From the NCBI GenBank assembly GCA_905236295.1, contig CAJOQF010000372.1:1-8727 (forward strand): a stretch of 8,727 bases of DNA, in the 5' to 3' direction. The notes under the pieces are model-generated. The model made no database searches, was not told the DNA's origin, and saw nothing but the letters and a program-made list of their open reading frames with translations. Source of the DNA: an uncultured Eubacterium sp. Lineage in GTDB: Bacteria; Bacillota; Clostridia; Lachnospirales; Lachnospiraceae. The position numbers and the translations under genes are program-made. Of the stretch, positions 7,181 through 8,727 are shown piece after piece; the first letter of the stretch is position 1, and every line of letters begins with the position of its first letter.

Positions 7181-7352
7181 TATCTTTCATTATCCTGTTT
7201 AGCAAGCCCTTTTTTATGCTTTTGCTTCCGTGAACAGGAACGCTTACTGTTTGGCTGTCTTTTTTCATTATGTGGTGGCTTCCTTCGTTTCTGACTTCCA
7301 CCCAGCCGTTCTTTTCAAGAAGTTTTATGAGTTCTTTGCCGTTCATGTCCAT
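7167..7352 (-). CDS. hicA: HicA-family mRNA interferase toxin
   Basis: This is the toxin of the HicAB pair, a small dsRBD-like RNase that cleaves mRNA independently of the ribosome and is held inactive by HicB. The 61 residues show the family pattern: N-terminal helix with GKELIKLLEKNGW (5-17), then RNEGSHHIM (21-29) carrying the catalytic histidine (H26 of GSHH), a beta strand with VPVHG (38-42) and the C-terminal helix KGLLNRIMKDTG (48-59). Length is typical. The start at 7352 is chosen over a second ATG two codons later because a perfect AAGGAGGT (7360-7367) sits 7 bases upstream. It is transcribed with hicB from the promoter at 7376-7404. No lesion is seen, so the toxin is probably functional. 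Confidence 0.93.
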   Translation of the reverse strand: MDMNGKELIKLLEKNGWVEVRNEGSHHIMKKDSQTVSVPVHGSKSIKKGLLNRIMKDTGMK

Positions 7353-7359
7353 TTGGCTT

Positions 7360-7367
7360 ACCTCCTT
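7360..7367 (-). promoter_or_regulatory. Strong ribosome binding site of hicA
   Basis: On the minus strand this reads AAGGAGGT, an essentially complete anti-16S match, 7 bases before the hicA ATG. It is stronger than the hicB site (AAAGGAG) and decides the MDMNG start. Confidence 0.85.
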
Positions 7368-7375
7368 ACAATGAT

Positions 7376-7404
7376 ATCGTATTATATAATTTATATAATG
7401 TCAA
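7376..7404 (-). promoter_or_regulatory. Sigma-70-type promoter of hicAB
   Basis: On the minus strand a perfect -35 TTGACA (7404-7399) is followed by exactly 17 bases and a -10 TACGAT (7381-7376, 4 of 6 consensus bases). Transcription would begin around 7369, just before the hicA ribosome site. The whole spacer is filled by palindromic operator 1. Confidence 0.75.
7381..7399. promoter_or_regulatory. hicAB operator 1, perfect 19-bp palindrome
   Basis: ATTATATAATTTATATAAT is a perfect palindrome: 9-base arms around a single central T at 7390. It occupies the spacer between -35 and -10, overlapping one base of each box. This is the classic place for a repressor that blocks RNA polymerase. The ribbon-helix-helix end of HicB is the obvious candidate to bind it (inference). 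Confidence 0.75.
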
Positions 7405-7410
7405 TGCTCA

Positions 7411-7429
7411 ATTATATAATTTATATATT
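7411..7429. promoter_or_regulatory. hicAB operator 2, near-perfect palindrome
   Basis: This is a direct repeat of operator 1: the first 17 bases are identical, and the right arm TTATATATT differs at one place from perfect symmetry. Its centre (7420) is exactly 30 bp from that of operator 1, about three helical turns, so two bound dimers would face the same side of DNA. It lies just upstream of the -35 box, between it and the end of the unit. Confidence 0.7.
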
Positions 7430-7494
7430 ATTCGATTGTCAAGGTGCTGTTGTTATGACCGTCGTTATGTTAGCATTCTCTTTTTTAGATAAAA

Positions 7495-7526
7495 GGACAG
7501 ACTTAACCGGTCGGTCAAGTCTGTCC
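7495..7526. repeat. REP-like hairpin, 10-bp perfect stem
   Basis: GGACAGACTT (7495-7504) is the exact reverse complement of AAGTCTGTCC (7517-7526). The 12-base loop holds the palindrome ACCGGT and a GGTC repeat. There is no U-run after it on the plus strand. Together with the neighbouring hairpin at 7532-7551 it resembles the palindromic intergenic elements spread through Lachnospiraceae genomes; that resemblance is from memory and unsearched. Confidence 0.65.
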
Positions 7527-7531
7527 CTATA

Positions 7532-7551
7532 GGAGACACCAATATGTCCCC
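7532..7551. repeat. Second hairpin of the REP-like unit
   Basis: GGAGACA (7532-7538) pairs with TGTCCCC (7545-7551), with one mismatch, around a 6-base CCAATA loop. It begins five bases after the first hairpin ends. Both hairpins share the GACA/TGTC core and end in TGTCC, suggesting one composite element of about 57 bp (7495-7551). Confidence 0.55.
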
Positions 7552-7707
7552 TTACTTTTTCAATTAACTCTTCAGACGTATTTTTGTCGATAAAATTAGT
7601 GGCATTTATAGCATCCACCAGTAGTTTTGCCTCTGCATAAGACAACAAAAACTATCGTAGAAATAAACATTTTCTTTCCCACATCTGGCGACATTAATAT
7701 TTGTTTC

Positions 7708-7719
7708 CGCAAATTTGCG
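7708..7719. other. 12-bp perfect palindrome
   Basis: CGCAAATTTGCG is fully self-complementary. It sits 7 bases from the glnN terminator stem, on the side away from the gene. It may be a protein site, an extra element of termination or chance; no gene start is near enough to assign it a regulatory target. Confidence 0.4.
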
Positions 7720-7724
7720 TAAAT

Positions 7725-7757
7725 AACCCCGAGGAGTTACATATCTCCTCGGGGGTT
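7725..7757 (-). terminator. Rho-independent terminator of glnN, possibly bidirectional
   Basis: The stem CCCCGAGGAG (7727-7736) / CTCCTCGGGG (7745-7754) is ten perfect GC-rich pairs with an 8-base loop, extended by AA/TT across one bulged G. On the minus strand it lies 25 bases after the glnN stop and is followed by TTATTT. On the plus strand a looser T-rich tract (to about 7776) follows, so it may also stop transcription from the left. Confidence 0.85.
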
Positions 7758-7782
7758 CTGCGTTTCTGTTTTTTATTTCCTC

Positions 7783-8727
7783 TTACACCTCAAAAATGAG
7801 ATCTCCATACGACGGCATCGGCCATCTGTCTTTGTCAATGATCATCTCGAGTTTATCGATAGGTGTTCTGAGGGTGTCCATAGCTGTCTTGACTTCGTCT
7901 CTGTAGTAGACAGCCTTGTCGCGTCCATCTTCCATGGCAGCGGCTTTTTCCGTAACCTCTGTAAGTTTGTCGAGGGCATCCTGAGAATCCTTGAGCAGTT
8001 TGGATATCATGTCAAGATGGCTGGTCTGTACGGAAACATCTGCTGAAGGAGATGCCTCGCGAACCTTGATGATTGAGTCAGCTATCTCTATAGTCGCTCC
8101 AACGACTGCCGGGATAATAAACTTGGATGCGATGTCGATCGCTGCGCGAGCCTCGATGTTGATGGCTTTTGCGTAGCTCTCGTATGAGATTTCCTCTCTC
8201 GCCTCAAGCTCTGCTCTGGTGAATACGCCAAAGCGCTCGAACATTGCAATAGTCTTCTCTGTTGTGAGAGCAGGTATTGCGTCAACCATGGATGTGATAT
8301 TCGGAAGTCCTCTTCTGGTTGCCTCCTCTACCCATGCGTCAGAATATCCGTTTCCGTTGAATATGATCCTCTGATGCTCTGTGAGGAAGTCCTTGATTAT
8401 CGCATCAACCTCTGCTTCAAAATCAGATGCCTTCTCGAGTCTGTCGCAGGCTTCCGAGAAAGCTTCCGCAACGATAGCATTTAATACTACGTTTGGCTGT
8501 GCAACGGAATCTGCTGAACCAACCATTCTGAACTCAAACTTGTTTCCGGTGAATGCAAACGGAGAAGTACGGTTTCTGTCTGTTGCATCCTTCTGGAAGT
8601 CAGGAATGGTTGTAACACCTGTCTCAAGCTTGTCGCCGGAGATGGAATGTGTAGCTTCTCCTGTGGAGATAAGCTGTGTAACAAGATCCTGAAGCTGCTC
8701 GCCGAGGAAGACTGAAACTATGGCAGG
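7783..8727 (-). CDS. glnN: Glutamine synthetase type III, C-terminal part (cut by window edge)
   Basis: This enzyme makes glutamine from glutamate, ammonia and ATP and is the entry point of nitrogen assimilation; type III forms large dodecamers of subunits of about 700 residues. Only the last 314 residues are here; the frame is open through the right edge, so the start lies outside. Key signatures in order are VSVFLGEQL (4-12 of the visible part), the nucleotide/substrate region DRNRTSPFAFTGNKFEFR (50-67), GSADSVAQPN (70-79), HQRIIFNGNGYSD, the KTIAMFERFGVFTRAELE helix, YESYAKAINIEAR, a predicted coiled-coil-like stretch rich in K/E (LKDSQDALDKLTEVTEKAA), and the closing WPMPSYGDLIFEV. An internal ATG (8526-8524) is not the start because the family sequence continues upstream of it. 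No frameshift is seen. It is not linked to trk genes by function. Confidence 0.96.
   Translation of the reverse strand, partial: PAIVSVFLGEQLQDLVTQLISTGEATHSISGDKLETGVTTIPDFQKDATDRNRTSPFAFTGNKFEFRMVGSADSVAQPNVVLNAIVAEAFSEACDRLEKASDFEAEVDAIIKDFLTEHQRIIFNGNGYSDAWVEEATRRGLPNITSMVDAIPALTTEKTIAMFERFGVFTRAELEAREEISYESYAKAINIEARAAIDIASKFIIPAVVGATIEIADSIIKVREASPSADVSVQTSHLDMISKLLKDSQDALDKLTEVTEKAAAMEDGRDKAVYYRDEVKTAMDTLRTPIDKLEMIIDKDRWPMPSYGDLIFEV

Larger units (their letters stand above)
7439..7648 (-). pseudogene. Doubtful small ORF, possibly a gene remnant read into a repeat
   Basis: I do not recognise this product. The frame gives 69 residues starting with TTG; an in-frame TAG lies two codons upstream, and there is no ribosome site. 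The first 30 residues (LSYAEAKLLVDAINATNFID...) look protein-like, with amphipathic helical character. The rest is simply a translation of the hairpin repeat at 7495-7551 (SYRDRLDRPVKSVLL). It may be a decayed end of an older gene fused to a repeat insertion, or not a gene at all. Confidence 0.3.

Noticed and set aside
7783..8526. Complete 247-residue protein starting at the ATG at 8526
   Set aside because: The same frame continues to the window edge with clear glutamine synthetase III sequence (VSVFLGEQL, DRNRTSPFAF), so the ATG is internal.

Overview
The window looks like chromosomal DNA from an anaerobic low-to-mid GC Firmicute, most likely a Clostridia/Lachnospiraceae relative. This is inferred from the paired two-domain TrkA/TrkH potassium system, a type III glutamine synthetase (GlnN), strong AGGAGG-type ribosome sites, ATP/NAD-type RCK proteins and intergenic palindromic repeats of a kind I associate with that family. 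No 16S or other marker is present, so the taxonomic call is soft.

Layout. Positions 1-210 are a non-coding leader with three related palindromic repeats (ATGAGCA ... TGCGAATG). Positions 211-5874 are one compact plus-strand operon, trkA-trkH-trkA-trkH: two complete copies of a potassium-uptake module in tandem. The genes overlap by 4 bp or are separated by 6-16 bp. Positions 5953-6708 encode an exodeoxyribonuclease III / AP endonuclease (exoA), 78 bp downstream on the same strand. Facing it on the minus strand (6755-7352) is a complete hicA-hicB type II toxin-antitoxin pair. Its promoter (7376-7404) has one perfect 19-bp AT-only palindrome in the -35/-10 spacer and a second near-perfect copy centred exactly 30 bp upstream. 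Positions 7430-7782 hold a REP-like pair of hairpins, a doubtful or decayed small ORF, a 12-bp palindrome and a strong GC-rich terminator. The minus-strand gene entering from the right edge (7783-8727) is the C-terminal 314 residues of glutamine synthetase III.

How the genes work together. TrkH proteins form the membrane K+ pore, and TrkA proteins form the cytoplasmic nucleotide-binding gating ring. The two modules are divergent paralogues: 64 of 100 residues are identical in the best TrkH block and 53 of 100 in the first TrkA domain, by eye. They may form two transporters with different affinity or regulation, or a mixed complex. The second Rossmann half of each TrkA is degenerate in a different motif, which fits division of labour. 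exoA, hicAB and glnN have no evident functional link to the trk operon. The most interesting items are the duplicated trk module with its complementary motif loss, the leader repeats, and the well-resolved hicAB operator.
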